Of a stretch of 64,000 nt of DNA, positions 8,130 to 16,978 are shown piece by piece. Every line of letters begins with the position of its first letter. The stretch's first letter is position 1. Below the pieces are notes generated by a model. The model was not told the origin of the DNA, did not search any database, and saw only the letters and a program-made list of their open reading frames with translations. Source of the stretch: Paenibacillus sp. OK003 (GTDB lineage: Bacteria; Bacillota; Bacilli; Paenibacillales; Paenibacillaceae); assembly GCF_900109515.1 (NCBI RefSeq), contig NZ_FOBD01000007.1, forward strand, positions 248,001-312,000, read 5' to 3'. A program made the translations under genes and the position numbers.

Positions 8130-9068
8130 ATGGTTGCAGTAGCATTTACCGTTATGTGTCTTATTTTTGGAACAACGTTTCTAGCGATTAAAATTGGCGT
8201 GGAGGCAGGCATGCCGCCTTTTCTATCGGCAGGACTACGCTTTATCATTGCAGGTGCTCTAATGTTTGCATGGATGTGGATGAAAGGGAAAGTGAACCTG
8301 TCTTTATTATGGCGTAAAGAGATGCTCTTGACCGGGGCCGGATTGACATTCGGGACCTTTGCGACCTTATATTGGGCTGAACAATATGTGAGCTCGGGTG
8401 TTGGTGCGATTCTGTCAGCAACAGGTCCACTGATGATTATGGTGATGCAGACAGCATTGTTGCGTCAAAAAACGTCTGCACGCATGATTGCGGGCTGCCT
8501 GATCGGTTTTGCAGGGGTTATCCTTGTGGTATTGCCGGGTGTATCGATTGGTGGCAATTCCCTGTGGCTATGGGGCTGTATTGCCGTATTGGTGGGTGAA
8601 GTCTGTTATTCGGCAGGGGCGTTGTACTCCAAAAAGGTCATTAATCAGTTTAAGGAGGCTAGTCCTGTAGCGATCAATGCGGTGCAAATGATGTACGGAG
8701 GATTGCTGTTATCTGCACTTTCGGCGGTTACGGAATCGTGGAGCACAACTGGACTGGATTGGATACCAGCGGTATCATCCCTGATCTATCTGACAGTAAT
8801 CGGTTCGATGGTCGGGCACAGCTTGTTCTACTGGATCATGTCTCGTACCAACCCGTTATTCCCGGCGACCTGGTTATACATTTCCCCTCCGATTGCGGTT
8901 GGGCTTGGGGCAGTTCTCTACAATGAACATGTAAGCTGGATTACATGGTTGGGCGTTGCACTGATCGTTTCAGGTTTGCTGGCGATGAATGAGAAAGTGA
9001 TGGGGTGGCTAAAGAAAGGCAAGCAAGCGAGGGCGTTCGTGCAAGCTTCCGAATCTGTTTTAAAATAG
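8130..9068 (+). CDS. EamA/DMT-family transporter
   Basis: A 312-residue drug/metabolite-transporter-superfamily protein with about ten hydrophobic segments forming two EamA repeats (first repeat from VAVAFTVMCLIFGTTFLAIK; second from about residue 150). The ATG at 8130 follows AAGGAGG. It stands alone, divergent from a MocR regulator that presumably controls it. Regulator-transporter pairs of this kind often export an amino-compound or vitamin B6-related metabolite, but nothing in the sequence fixes the substrate. Confidence 0.88.
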   Translation: MVAVAFTVMCLIFGTTFLAIKIGVEAGMPPFLSAGLRFIIAGALMFAWMWMKGKVNLSLLWRKEMLLTGAGLTFGTFATLYWAEQYVSSGVGAILSATGPLMIMVMQTALLRQKTSARMIAGCLIGFAGVILVVLPGVSIGGNSLWLWGCIAVLVGEVCYSAGALYSKKVINQFKEASPVAINAVQMMYGGLLLSALSAVTESWSTTGLDWIPAVSSLIYLTVIGSMVGHSLFYWIMSRTNPLFPATWLYISPPIAVGLGAVLYNEHVSWITWLGVALIVSGLLAMNEKVMGWLKKGKQARAFVQASESVLK

Positions 9069-9110
9069 GTGAAGTTCAATTTATTCGAATCGTTCTGATT
9101 AACCTTAGAG

Positions 9111-9148
9111 GCTCAATCTAAACATCAATAACGGATTTTAGATTGAGC
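9111..9148. terminator. Perfect 12-bp inverted repeat between convergent genes
   Basis: GCTCAATCTAAA (9111-9122) is mirrored by TTTAGATTGAGC (9137-9148). No clean T-run follows on either side. It lies between the convergent eamA and tetR genes and probably ends both transcripts. Confidence 0.55.
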
Positions 9149-9154
9149 TAAAAT

Positions 9155-9724
9155 CTATTCCAACCATATTTTTTCGTTAACCAATTGGTAATAATATTGA
9201 TCCATCTGCTCTGCTGTAACATCATCCTCGATATGGTGTATCCACCATGTGACAAGCAAACTAATCACCCCTGAGTGAAACTCTGCTACAAGTTCTATGG
9301 GTAGCGAATAGCCTTTACCCCTTTTCTTCAATTCCAGAACATCTCGTCTGAATATTTCTCCTATATACTTAATCAGAAAGTTGTTAAATGCTTCATCCTT
9401 CTTTTGGTTCTGAACGATCTTCTCCAGTACACTTCCGAATAGTATTTTAGACACACTTTGAAGAGGCTCCTTTAGTCGCTCATCTACATCCATTTGTAAA
9501 TAATCCTGGAGATTCTGATTTAAAGTGAACGACAATAGAGCGAATTTATCCTCAAAATGTTTGTAAAACGTTGTTCGATGGACCATGGCTTTATCACATA
9601 TTTCATTGATCGTGATGTTGCTGAAAAGTTGCCCTTTTTGACATAACAAATCGACGAGCGCCATCGTTAACAATTTATGAGTTCGGGTAACTCTTAAATC
9701 GATCTTTTTACCATTATTTTTCAT
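9155..9724 (-). CDS. TetR/AcrR-family transcriptional regulator
   Basis: A 189-residue repressor. The N-terminal 55 residues form the TetR DNA-binding domain, including NITINEICDKAMVHRTTFYK with the characteristic helix-turn-helix and the following FYKHFEDK segment. The helical C-terminal ligand domain is not diagnostic. It is divergently oriented from the FAD monooxygenase gene across 156 bp that contain an imperfect inverted repeat. Control of that enzyme, with the enzyme's substrate as possible inducer, is the likely role (inference). Confidence 0.88.
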   Translation of the reverse strand: MKNNGKKIDLRVTRTHKLLTMALVDLLCQKGQLFSNITINEICDKAMVHRTTFYKHFEDKFALLSFTLNQNLQDYLQMDVDERLKEPLQSVSKILFGSVLEKIVQNQKKDEAFNNFLIKYIGEIFRRDVLELKKRGKGYSLPIELVAEFHSGVISLLVTWWIHHIEDDVTAEQMDQYYYQLVNEKIWLE

Positions 9725-9776
9725 CTACATCATTTCCTTATTGTAGTTTAGCTATATAGTATCCTTATATTGATTC

Positions 9777-9820
9777 TTACTTGATACGAGTTTCTGAGTA
9801 TATATTGGTATTATAAGTAA
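9777..9820. promoter_or_regulatory. Imperfect inverted repeat, candidate TetR operator
   Basis: TTACTTGATAC (9777-9787) is nearly mirrored by GTATTATAAGTAA (9808-9820) in the intergenic space between the divergent tetR and monooxygenase genes. It is a plausible operator, but the symmetry is imperfect. Confidence 0.4.
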
Positions 9821-9880
9821 TTTTTTGATGGTTCTACAAGTGCAGATAAAATATGACGGAATAGAGAGGATGAAGTGGCG

Positions 9881-11407
9881 ATGCCCGACATGAAAAAAGC
9901 TGTGGTGATTGGGGCAGGTATTGCAGGGTTAATCACTGCAAGAATGTTATCTGATTATTATGATGAGGTATGTATCATTGAGCGAGATGAATTGCCTTCT
10001 GAGCCGGCGAATCGGCAGGGTGTACCTCAATCCTTTCATCCACATCGTGTATTACCACGCGGCGGACTCATTCTGGAACATTACTTTCCCGGATACAATG
10101 ACGAATTGGTCGCGCTTGGCGCCATTCCTTCACATGAAGAGAAATTTGTGATTGCCAATCGCTACGGTACATTAGTTAATAAGGCAAATGCTGCTTCTTC
10201 ATTCAAGATTGCGTCGAGTAGCAGAGCCCTTCTGGAATGGGTTCTTCGTCAGCGAGTCCAGAACATAGATCATATAAGCTTCTTAACAAATACGGAAGTT
10301 ACCGGTTTATTGATATCTGAAGATCAGCGTTCAATTACAGGTGTTTACACCAAAGAAAGAGGCCAAGAGAATCGTGAAGAAATACTTGCAGCAGATATGG
10401 TTATTGATGCCGCAGGACGTTCTTCCAAATTGATCAAATGGCTCGATAAACTAGGTTTGTCCGTGCCGGAACCGGAAGTGCTCAAGGTATCTCTTGGTTA
10501 CAGCACCCGATATTATAAAATACCATCCGCTATTAAAAAAGAATGGGGAACGGTGATAACAGAATCAGATCCTGTGAAAGGAATTCGTGCAGGCATGTTG
10601 TGGCGCATTGAAAATGATATTGCTGGACTCTTACTATTCAACGCAGGTGGAGAAGAATATCCTTCCACAAAGGCGGATGAGTTTCAAGAACAAATCAAGT
10701 ATCTGTTCGCTTCGGATGAGATCGTAGAGTTGGAAAACCAACTGGAGCCTTTTCAAGGCCCGCGGGGATACCGTATTTCGGAGTCCATCCGCCAGCATTT
10801 TGAGCTCATGGAGAATTGGCCCTCCGGATTACTCGTCCTTGGCGATGCATTTTGCAGCTTCGATCCGATCCATGGACAAGGAATGACGGTCGCCGCAATT
10901 GAAGCCGAGACCATAGGAAAATGTTTGGATGAGCAGCGAATACATCCTGAGCCGCAGTTTGAGCGCAAAGTCCTGCTTCGTATGCAGCAGGCGATTGAAC
11001 CGGCCTGGTGGCTTAGTTCTGTGGCCGATCTGCGATGGAAAGGGGTCGAACAGGTTGGGCCTTCCCGAATGAAAGGGGTTGCGTTTGCTCAGAAGTATAT
11101 AAACTTGTTTACTAAGCAGGCGATGAAAAAGGCGAGTCAGGAACATAATAATCATCTCTTTTTCACCCAGTTCCTGATGAATGCCTTGATCCTTCCTCCA
11201 AGTGAATATTTTAAAGGTGACATCTTGAACATGATACTGAACGATAATAGTTCTGAAGAAGAAATGGAATTAAGAGCAGAGCTGGGCGTACAAGATCCTG
11301 AATTGTTCCAGCAAAGAATAGATGAAGTTATTCCGTCATTTCAACTGGAATTTGATGGCCAAATCAAAAAACTGCTGGAGTCTTTCCAGCATGCCATGAG
11401 CAAGTAA
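9881..11407 (+). CDS. FAD-dependent monooxygenase/oxidoreductase
   Basis: A flavoprotein of about 508 residues in the aromatic-hydroxylase/squalene-epoxidase-like superfamily. The N-terminal dinucleotide-binding motif is VVIGAGIAGLITARML. The FAD-contacting GD motif appears near residue 315 in LVLGDAFCSFDPIHGQG. ATG 9881 is taken as start because AGAGGA at 9865-9870 is 10 nt away; an in-frame GTG at 9875 is only 4 nt away. About 150 residues after the GD motif form a helical tail. It is divergent from a TetR regulator, suggesting an inducible oxidation or detoxification reaction, but the substrate cannot be read from the sequence. Confidence 0.85.
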   Translation: MPDMKKAVVIGAGIAGLITARMLSDYYDEVCIIERDELPSEPANRQGVPQSFHPHRVLPRGGLILEHYFPGYNDELVALGAIPSHEEKFVIANRYGTLVNKANAASSFKIASSSRALLEWVLRQRVQNIDHISFLTNTEVTGLLISEDQRSITGVYTKERGQENREEILAADMVIDAAGRSSKLIKWLDKLGLSVPEPEVLKVSLGYSTRYYKIPSAIKKEWGTVITESDPVKGIRAGMLWRIENDIAGLLLFNAGGEEYPSTKADEFQEQIKYLFASDEIVELENQLEPFQGPRGYRISESIRQHFELMENWPSGLLVLGDAFCSFDPIHGQGMTVAAIEAETIGKCLDEQRIHPEPQFERKVLLRMQQAIEPAWWLSSVADLRWKGVEQVGPSRMKGVAFAQKYINLFTKQAMKKASQEHNNHLFFTQFLMNALILPPSEYFKGDILNMILNDNSSEEEMELRAELGVQDPELFQQRIDEVIPSFQLEFDGQIKKLLESFQHAMSK

Positions 11408-11442
11408 GACAATAAATCGTGGTGCGTGAAAGTAGGCAAAAC

Positions 11443-11622
11443 ATGAAACGAATAATTTTAAATTTCATAGCTAGCATTGTAATCTCATTTATTGTATTTT
11501 TTATTGTTTTATTTTTTACCGATGTCCCAGATACAAATCGTGTCATTTTATCTATGGCGATTACGATTTCACTACAATTATCCTTGATTACCGCATTGTT
11601 GCTCTCAAAACATAAAAAATAA
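11443..11622 (+). CDS. Small two-helix membrane protein
   Basis: A 59-residue peptide that is almost entirely hydrophobic: helix one about residues 5-25 (IASIVISFIVFFIVLF), a short polar turn DVPDTNR, helix two about 33-54, and a Lys-rich end. It starts 36 bp after the monooxygenase gene on the same strand and could be co-transcribed. The ribosome site is weak (AGTAGG) and an in-frame GTG at 11419 is an alternative. Base composition is AT-rich. No family recognised. Confidence 0.5.
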   Translation: MKRIILNFIASIVISFIVFFIVLFFTDVPDTNRVILSMAITISLQLSLITALLLSKHKK

Positions 11623-11680
11623 CAGAGAAATATACCTAATATAATCGCTTAAACAGGATAATGAACATATTTTTAAAATC

Positions 11681-11722
11681 AAAAAAACAGCCCTGTACAG
11701 CGAAATTCGCCGACTGGGCTGT
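11681..11722 (-). terminator. Terminator of the HAD phosphatase gene
   Basis: On the minus strand ACAGCCC (11722-11716) pairs with GGGCTGT (11693-11687), followed by seven U (complement of the A-run 11681-11687). Confidence 0.8.
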
Positions 11723-11735
11723 TCGTTGATCTTAT

Positions 11736-12539
11736 TTACTCTGCGTTCAGTACAAACTTCTCGATCACTTGCTTCACGCCGTCTTCGTTATTGCTCGCCG
11801 TAATGTAATCTGCCAGCTCTTTCAGAGCAGGGATGGCATTTCCCATCGCTACACCAAGACCAGCAACTTCCAGCATCTCATGGTCATTCCAGGAATCCCC
11901 GATGGCAATGCACTCGCTCAATTGGTGACCGAAGTGATCTGCCAGGAAGGTTAATGCATGGCCTTTCGTTCCCTCGCTGTGCATGATCTCAAGGAAGTAT
12001 GGCTTGGACTTGGTGATGTGTACTTCAGGCCCGAGCAATTCGCGCAGGGCAATCGCAACCTCGTCGAGATAATCAGGCTCATCAATGATGAGCAGTTTCG
12101 GTGTTTTTTGCTCAATCACTTTGATGAAATCCGGTTCGATATGGTACTGAGTACCATTCAGTTTGGCGTAGTCACGCAGCTTGTCGTTTTCTTCACGGGC
12201 GTAAAGTTTGTCGTCAATGTACGTTTGCAGGTGCAGATTATGCTCCAGGCAGTAGTCGTACAATTTGCGGGAAGCGTCCTGTGGAACGTAGCGCTCGTAA
12301 AGTACTTTTTCGTCCAGCAAGTTTTTCACCAAAGCGCCTTGATACGTAATGATGGGCACGTTCAGCTTCGTTTGGCGAGCGAGTGCTTGGGCAGAAGCAT
12401 AAGCACGGCCAGTTGCCAGTGTTACAACCACACCATGTGCTACCGCTTGTTCCAGGGCAGTCTGTGTTGCAGGCGTTACTTCCTTGTTATCGTTGATCAG
12501 GGTATCATCAATGTCAATTGCAATTAATTTGTAGGTCAT
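11736..12539 (-). CDS. Cof-type HAD-superfamily phosphatase
   Basis: A 267-residue haloacid dehalogenase-like hydrolase of the Cof/IIB class, dephosphorylating small metabolites such as sugar phosphates or flavin-related phosphates. Motif I is DIDDTL near residue 9, motif II is in TLATGRAY, motif III Lys is in EGTKGHAL, and motif IV is GDSWNDHEM. The start follows AAAGGAGAG. Its 5' side is filled by a dispersed repeat (12595-12776) that separates it from the lipoate ligase gene on the same strand. Either it is read through from that gene or the repeat region supplies its promoter. Confidence 0.9.
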   Translation of the reverse strand: MTYKLIAIDIDDTLINDNKEVTPATQTALEQAVAHGVVVTLATGRAYASAQALARQTKLNVPIITYQGALVKNLLDEKVLYERYVPQDASRKLYDYCLEHNLHLQTYIDDKLYAREENDKLRDYAKLNGTQYHIEPDFIKVIEQKTPKLLIIDEPDYLDEVAIALRELLGPEVHITKSKPYFLEIMHSEGTKGHALTFLADHFGHQLSECIAIGDSWNDHEMLEVAGLGVAMGNAIPALKELADYITASNNEDGVKQVIEKFVLNAE

Positions 12540-12594
12540 CTGTGTTGTTTCTCTCCTTTTTTTATCTGTATCTATACCTGACTGAATCTACATC

Positions 12595-12776
12595 AGTTCA
12601 ACTAAACGTTTTACACAAGAACGGAGAGGACAGAAAAAACCTGAAGAAGCGGAGCGTTCGCCTTTATCACCGGATTTTCCCTTTGAAGAAGGGAATCAAA
12701 AAAATCTGGGGATAACAGCGATCGGAAGGTTATTCTGTCATCGGAGTGGCAGGTGTAAACTTTCTTGGGTTGAACT
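12595..12776 (+). repeat. Dispersed repeat, copy 1 (MITE-like, terminal inverted repeats)
   Basis: A 182-bp element. It begins AGTTCAAC (12595) and ends with the mirrored GTTGAACT (12769-12776), with secondary mirrored TTTTACAC/GTGTAAA inside. It holds the 30-base core shared exactly with the copies at 18.05 and 31.2 kb (here 12699-12728) and an internal hairpin built on CCGGATTTT and AAAATCTGG. It occupies nearly the whole gap between lplJ and the HAD gene. Confidence 0.8.
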
Positions 12777-12783
12777 TATATAC

Positions 12784-13785
12784 CTACTCCTCAAGGAAAA
12801 TAAGGCCAATAAAGTCCTCCAGCTCCAGGTTACCGAAGTAATGTTTTACATCCAGACCCTTAAGTGCAGTACGCACCTCAGATTCCTCGTAACGCTTGCC
12901 ACGCAGCATATCTTCGATATCCGCCACATCGCCTACGCCGAAGAAATCACCAAAGATTTTGATATCTTCAATGCGTCCATCTTTGATATTCATGCGCAGA
13001 TCGATGATGCCAACAGGGAATTTACGTGTATGCTTCACATTGCTTTCCGGGGAAAGCCCGTAGTTCCAGTCCCAATTGTTATAACGCTCGGCAGAGATTT
13101 CGTTGATCTTGTCCCAGTCTTTCTCTGTGAGTTCATATTGAGGGACGTCTTGTGGCTCCATGCGGAAAATATGACGGAGCAGCTCGTCCCGGAATTGTTC
13201 AATGGTCAGCTTGCTGTCGATCAGATCACGAATATTCGCAACACGACTGCGCACGGATTTGGTGCTCTTGGACTTGAACTTCTCCGGATTAACGTTGAGT
13301 GAAGCCTGGACGTGGTCGAGGTTCAGGTTAAACATCAATGTGCCGTGACTGAACATACGGCCACGTGTAGAGAATTGGGCATTGCCCGAAATTTTCTTCT
13401 CTCCGACTTGCAGATCGTTACGTCCCGTCAGTTCGGCATTAACGCCAAGCTCCTGCAGGGCTTCCACCACAGGCTGCGTGAATTTACGGAAGTTATGGAA
13501 GGATTGTCCGTCATCCTTGGTAATAAAGCTGAAATTGAGGTTGCCCAGATCGTGATAAACGGCTCCGCCTCCCGAAAGACGACGTACGACTTGAACACCG
13601 TTATCCTGAACATACTCAATATTGATCTCTTCAATAGTATTCTGGTGTTTTCCGATAATAATGGACGGGCGGTTGATGTAAAACAGCAAATAACTGTCAT
13701 CCATCGGCAGATGCTTCAGAATGTATTCCTCAATGGCGAGGTTTACAGAAGGATCTGTAATGCCCTGGTTATCAACAAACAGCAT
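12784..13785 (-). CDS. lplJ: Lipoate--protein ligase LplJ
   Basis: A 333-residue enzyme that activates free lipoate with ATP and attaches it to lipoyl domains of dehydrogenase complexes or GcvH. It is very similar as remembered to Bacillus LplJ: MLFVDNQ start, SIIIGKHQNTIEEIN, the RRLSGGGAVYHD lipoate-binding loop, and GRNDLQV and KISGNAQFS segments. ATG 13785 is preferred over 13791 because GGAGGA is then 6-7 nt upstream and the N-terminus fits the family. The C-terminal accessory domain is present. It stands alone; the cobamide genes start divergently 200 bp away. Confidence 0.93.
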   Translation of the reverse strand: MLFVDNQGITDPSVNLAIEEYILKHLPMDDSYLLFYINRPSIIIGKHQNTIEEINIEYVQDNGVQVVRRLSGGGAVYHDLGNLNFSFITKDDGQSFHNFRKFTQPVVEALQELGVNAELTGRNDLQVGEKKISGNAQFSTRGRMFSHGTLMFNLNLDHVQASLNVNPEKFKSKSTKSVRSRVANIRDLIDSKLTIEQFRDELLRHIFRMEPQDVPQYELTEKDWDKINEISAERYNNWDWNYGLSPESNVKHTRKFPVGIIDLRMNIKDGRIEDIKIFGDFFGVGDVADIEDMLRGKRYEESEVRTALKGLDVKHYFGNLELEDFIGLIFLEE

Positions 13786-13984
13786 GGTCATTCCTCCATT
13801 AATGTATGTGAGGGATGCATATCCCTTATATAGTGATGCTTTACGGAATCGAAATTCCTACTCTATTGTAAACGAATTGTCGAAAGGACACAAAGGAATT
13901 GAAGCCGCAAAGGGCATGAATAGCCAAAACAGGATTGACCCCTGCCTGCCACGACATCCATAATAAAAAGGACATGCAGAAAGG

Positions 13985-15145
13985 ATGACGGACAGGATGA
14001 CCGGTTTAATTGAAGTTTTCGGACATGGCGGTGATGTGGAGACAGCCGCGGCACGTTTTGGAGGGAATCCTGCGGATTTCCTCGATTTTAGCGCAAATAT
14101 TAATCCTCTGGGTCCACCTCATGAAGTGTTGGAGGCTCTGGAGCAAGGTTTACATACGGTACTTCGTTACCCTGATCCGGGGCATCGTGCGTTCAAAATG
14201 TTGCTTAGTGACCGGCTGGAATTAACCCCGGATCACATATCTGTTGGCAATGGGGCGGCGGAAAGCATGGCTCTAATCTTACTTGGACTCGCGCCGCGTA
14301 GAGTAGGTACAGTAGAGCCCGGTTTTTCAGAGTACAGTGCATTATCCAGACAATTTGGAGCAGAAGTCCACCATGTTCAAGGACGAGAAGAGCTGGACTG
14401 GCGAGCAGAACCGGAAGATATTGAGAAGCTGATGGAGCGGGTGGACCTGCTTTTCCTTGGACAGCCCAACAACCCCAATGGGGTACAGTATCCGGTGGAC
14501 GTTCTGCAACAGCTTGCTCATAAAGCAGAGACAACAGGTACAATATTGGTTGTTGATGAGGCATTTATCGATTTTATTCCTGAATCACAGCGGCAATCGC
14601 TTGCACCCAGCTTGAAAGAGTATCCTCAAGTGATCATCATTCGTTCGATGACCAAGTTTTATGCGATTCCAGGCCTGCGTCTGGGTTATGCGATGGGGCG
14701 TCCTGAACTGATTCGTGCCATGACAGAGAAACAGGTCACCTGGAGTGTGAACGGGCTTGCACTGATCGCAGGAGAAGCCTGTCTGCGCAGTGGGGATAAT
14801 TTTGAACAGGAGACATTAGCACTGGTGTCACACGAGCGGGAGAGATTAACGGAAGGCCTGAAGGCTTTGGGATGTAAGGTGACGCGAGGGGAAGCGAACT
14901 TTATACTGGCAGCTCTGCCAGAGCCGTGGACAGCGACGTCCATCCAGGCTGCCCTCGGTGAACGCGGTATACTGATCCGAAGCTGCGCAATGTATCCCGG
15001 ACTTGGGGAACGACATGTACGTTTTGCGGTCAAGGACGCGGAGGCTAACGGACGTTTGCTGGAAACGATAGGAAATGTAATTACGTCTAATCCGACAACC
15101 GGATTAGAGGCAGGGGGACAAAGCGATGGCACTGCCATTCTATAA
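13985..15145 (+). CDS. cobD: L-threonine-phosphate decarboxylase CobD
   Basis: A PLP enzyme making (R)-1-amino-2-propanol phosphate, the linker of the cobamide nucleotide loop, from threonine phosphate. Fold-type I features: the N-terminal DFSANINPLGPP characteristic of CobD, FLGQPNNPNG, VVDEAFIDF, and the PLP lysine in RSMTKFYAIPGLRLGY. The 386 residues include about 20 extra at the C-terminus where the frame overlaps cbiZ by 20 bp. ATG 13985 is close behind AAAGG; ATG 13997 is an alternative. It heads the cobD-cbiZ-cbiB-cobC cluster. No B12 box is seen upstream, unlike the btu operon. Confidence 0.92.
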   Translation: MTDRMTGLIEVFGHGGDVETAAARFGGNPADFLDFSANINPLGPPHEVLEALEQGLHTVLRYPDPGHRAFKMLLSDRLELTPDHISVGNGAAESMALILLGLAPRRVGTVEPGFSEYSALSRQFGAEVHHVQGREELDWRAEPEDIEKLMERVDLLFLGQPNNPNGVQYPVDVLQQLAHKAETTGTILVVDEAFIDFIPESQRQSLAPSLKEYPQVIIIRSMTKFYAIPGLRLGYAMGRPELIRAMTEKQVTWSVNGLALIAGEACLRSGDNFEQETLALVSHERERLTEGLKALGCKVTRGEANFILAALPEPWTATSIQAALGERGILIRSCAMYPGLGERHVRFAVKDAEANGRLLETIGNVITSNPTTGLEAGGQSDGTAIL

Positions 15146-15953
15146 TTATTACTCCCATTTACAAAAGGACCAAAAGGACCAGAACGAATACAGATCTTCT
15201 GTGTGGCCTGGATTACACGTCTCCGCACATGAGCGGCATATTAAAGCGTCCAGTCCTTCTGCTGTAACAGCCCTTTCCAGTGCCGTGTATGGGGGCGGCA
15301 TGATTGAAATTGATCGCATATTCAACATCTATGTGGACAGACATTATCGCTGTGACGATCCCCCACGTGATATTGCTGATCTGTTGAGTGAATGGCAGGA
15401 GCAGCAGGATCAATGTGCCGGTCTTCTGACTGCGGTTCGATTGGAGCACACAGCGATCCAGGAATACGAAAGTGATGAGTTCGGATTACTTTGCTGCACT
15501 ACAGCAGGGGTATCCAATGCTGCACGGGCGGGTTCTGCAAGAACCGTGTTTGATGCTGCGGGGAATGAGATGAGCAATGGGACGGTGTCCCAGAAAATTG
15601 GGAAGGTTTCGGCTTCAACCTATACTCCCGGTACGATCAATATCATGTTGTGGATGAATGGGCGTATGACTGCTGGAGCGATGGTGAATGCCATTCAGAC
15701 TGCGGTAGAGGCGAAGGCCGCTGCGTTAGCTGATTTCGGTGTGGCCGATTCAGAGAATGGTCTAACCGCAACCGGAACAACAACGGATGCCATCGTACTC
15801 GCGGTAAGTCAGGCTGAAGTAAATAAACCGCTCATCAGTTACGCCGGGACGGCTACGGTCATGGGTGCAGCGATCGGCAGGCTGGTGTATGACACGATAA
15901 CGGAAAGCCTGCAAGCCGCGCAGGAGTGGAAAGAGAGGAATAACAAGCAATGA
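15126..15953 (+). CDS. cbiZ: Adenosylcobinamide amidohydrolase CbiZ
   Basis: A 275-residue hydrolase that removes the aminopropanol side chain from adenosylcobinamide, giving adenosylcobyric acid for re-assembly by CbiB. It is recognised by GGGMIEIDRIFN near the N-terminus, TAGVSNAARAG in the middle, and the C-terminal TGTTTDAIVLA motif. It overlaps cobD by 20 bp and cbiB by 4 bp. Its neighbours fit perfectly: CobD makes the new side chain and CbiB attaches it. CbiZ is uncommon outside archaea and some bacteria and here coexists with CobU, giving two salvage routes. Confidence 0.9.
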   Translation: MALPFYNYYSHLQKDQKDQNEYRSSVWPGLHVSAHERHIKASSPSAVTALSSAVYGGGMIEIDRIFNIYVDRHYRCDDPPRDIADLLSEWQEQQDQCAGLLTAVRLEHTAIQEYESDEFGLLCCTTAGVSNAARAGSARTVFDAAGNEMSNGTVSQKIGKVSASTYTPGTINIMLWMNGRMTAGAMVNAIQTAVEAKAAALADFGVADSENGLTATGTTTDAIVLAVSQAEVNKPLISYAGTATVMGAAIGRLVYDTITESLQAAQEWKERNNKQ

Positions 15954-16978
15954 CATCTCTGCTGATTCAATGGGCTTCTTGGCCGATCTGGACGGGAATG
16001 GCTGGAGCCTGGATTATTGTAGGAGCATACATATTGGATCGCTGCATCGGAGATCCACGCTGGATTCCTCATCCGGTGATTGGCATGGGAAAGGCCATCT
16101 CTGCACTGGAGCGGGCGATAAGATCGCGGGTGGATTCGAACCAGGCTCTCCAAAGAGCTGGCGTTTTATTTCCACTTTTGATTGCAGGCGGTTCTTTTGC
16201 ACTGACTTGGGGATTAATCTATGTGCTGGGTCTTATACATCCCGTTGTTGCGGTTGTGGCAGAAGTGGTGTTAATCGCAACCACCATTGCCTCGAAAGGT
16301 TTGAAGGATGCAGGTATGGAAGTTTACCGCCATCTGAGTCAACAAGATTGGCCTGCGGCGAGACGTTCACTGGGTATGATTGTAGGACGTGATACGGCTC
16401 ATCTGGATGAAAAGGAGATTGTGCGAGGAACGGTAGAGACTGTGGCGGAGAATATCGTGGATGCTATCGTCTCTCCACTGTTCTATGCCCTGATTGGTGG
16501 TGCACCACTTGCCATGGCCTATCGGGCGGTAAATACACTGGATTCCATGGTGGGTTATAAAAATGAAAAATATCTTCATCTCGGCTGGGCATCAGCCCGT
16601 CTGGATGATTGGGCCAACTGGATTCCCGCGCGGCTGACCGCCTTGCTGTTGATTATAGGAGCCTGGTTCATGAAGATGGATGCCAGAGGGGCAGCACGCA
16701 TGGTGTCCCGGGATGCACGACTGCACCCAAGCCCGAATAGCGGTTTTCCCGAGTCGGCGGTGGCCGGAGCGCTGGGCATAAGACTTGGCGGACATAACGT
16801 ATATCACGGCGTGGCTTCATTTCGCGCATATATGGGCGAGCCGTCAAGACGGATGGAAGCAGAAGATATCGTACGAACAACACGGCTTATGTTCTGGTCG
16901 GCAGGTTCTTTTGTTTTAGTATGTTGGTGGGTCACCTTAGGGATATGGTCTGCTGGAGGTGCACTGTTATGGAGATAG
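15950..16978 (+). CDS. cbiB: Adenosylcobinamide-phosphate synthase CbiB
   Basis: A 342-residue polytopic membrane enzyme joining aminopropanol phosphate to adenosylcobyric acid. Family segments seen: LDRCIGDPRWIPHPVIGMGK near residue 30, VGRDTAHLDEKEIVRGTVET, DAIVSPLFYALIGG and NTLDSMVGYKNEKY. Four to five hydrophobic stretches are present. The start overlaps the cbiZ stop (ATGA), and the end overlaps cobC by 10 bp, so translation is coupled. It lies downstream of both CobD and CbiZ in the pathway order. Confidence 0.93.
   Translation: MTSLLIQWASWPIWTGMAGAWIIVGAYILDRCIGDPRWIPHPVIGMGKAISALERAIRSRVDSNQALQRAGVLFPLLIAGGSFALTWGLIYVLGLIHPVVAVVAEVVLIATTIASKGLKDAGMEVYRHLSQQDWPAARRSLGMIVGRDTAHLDEKEIVRGTVETVAENIVDAIVSPLFYALIGGAPLAMAYRAVNTLDSMVGYKNEKYLHLGWASARLDDWANWIPARLTALLLIIGAWFMKMDARGAARMVSRDARLHPSPNSGFPESAVAGALGIRLGGHNVYHGVASFRAYMGEPSRRMEAEDIVRTTRLMFWSAGSFVLVCWWVTLGIWSAGGALLWR

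Noticed and set aside
11958-12527. 189-codon open frame antisense to the HAD phosphatase
   Set aside because: The HAD gene carries all catalytic motifs; this frame is a by-product of its codon pattern.
12518-12715. 65-codon frame through dispersed repeat copy 1 and its counterpart at 18001-18210
   Set aside because: The two translations look alike only because the DNA repeat is shared. Their starts differ and copy 3 does not keep the frame, so the element is not a protein gene.
13796-13984. Possible second B12 riboswitch before cobD
   Set aside because: No B12-box-like sequence (AGTCAGG...CCTGCC) in the gap.
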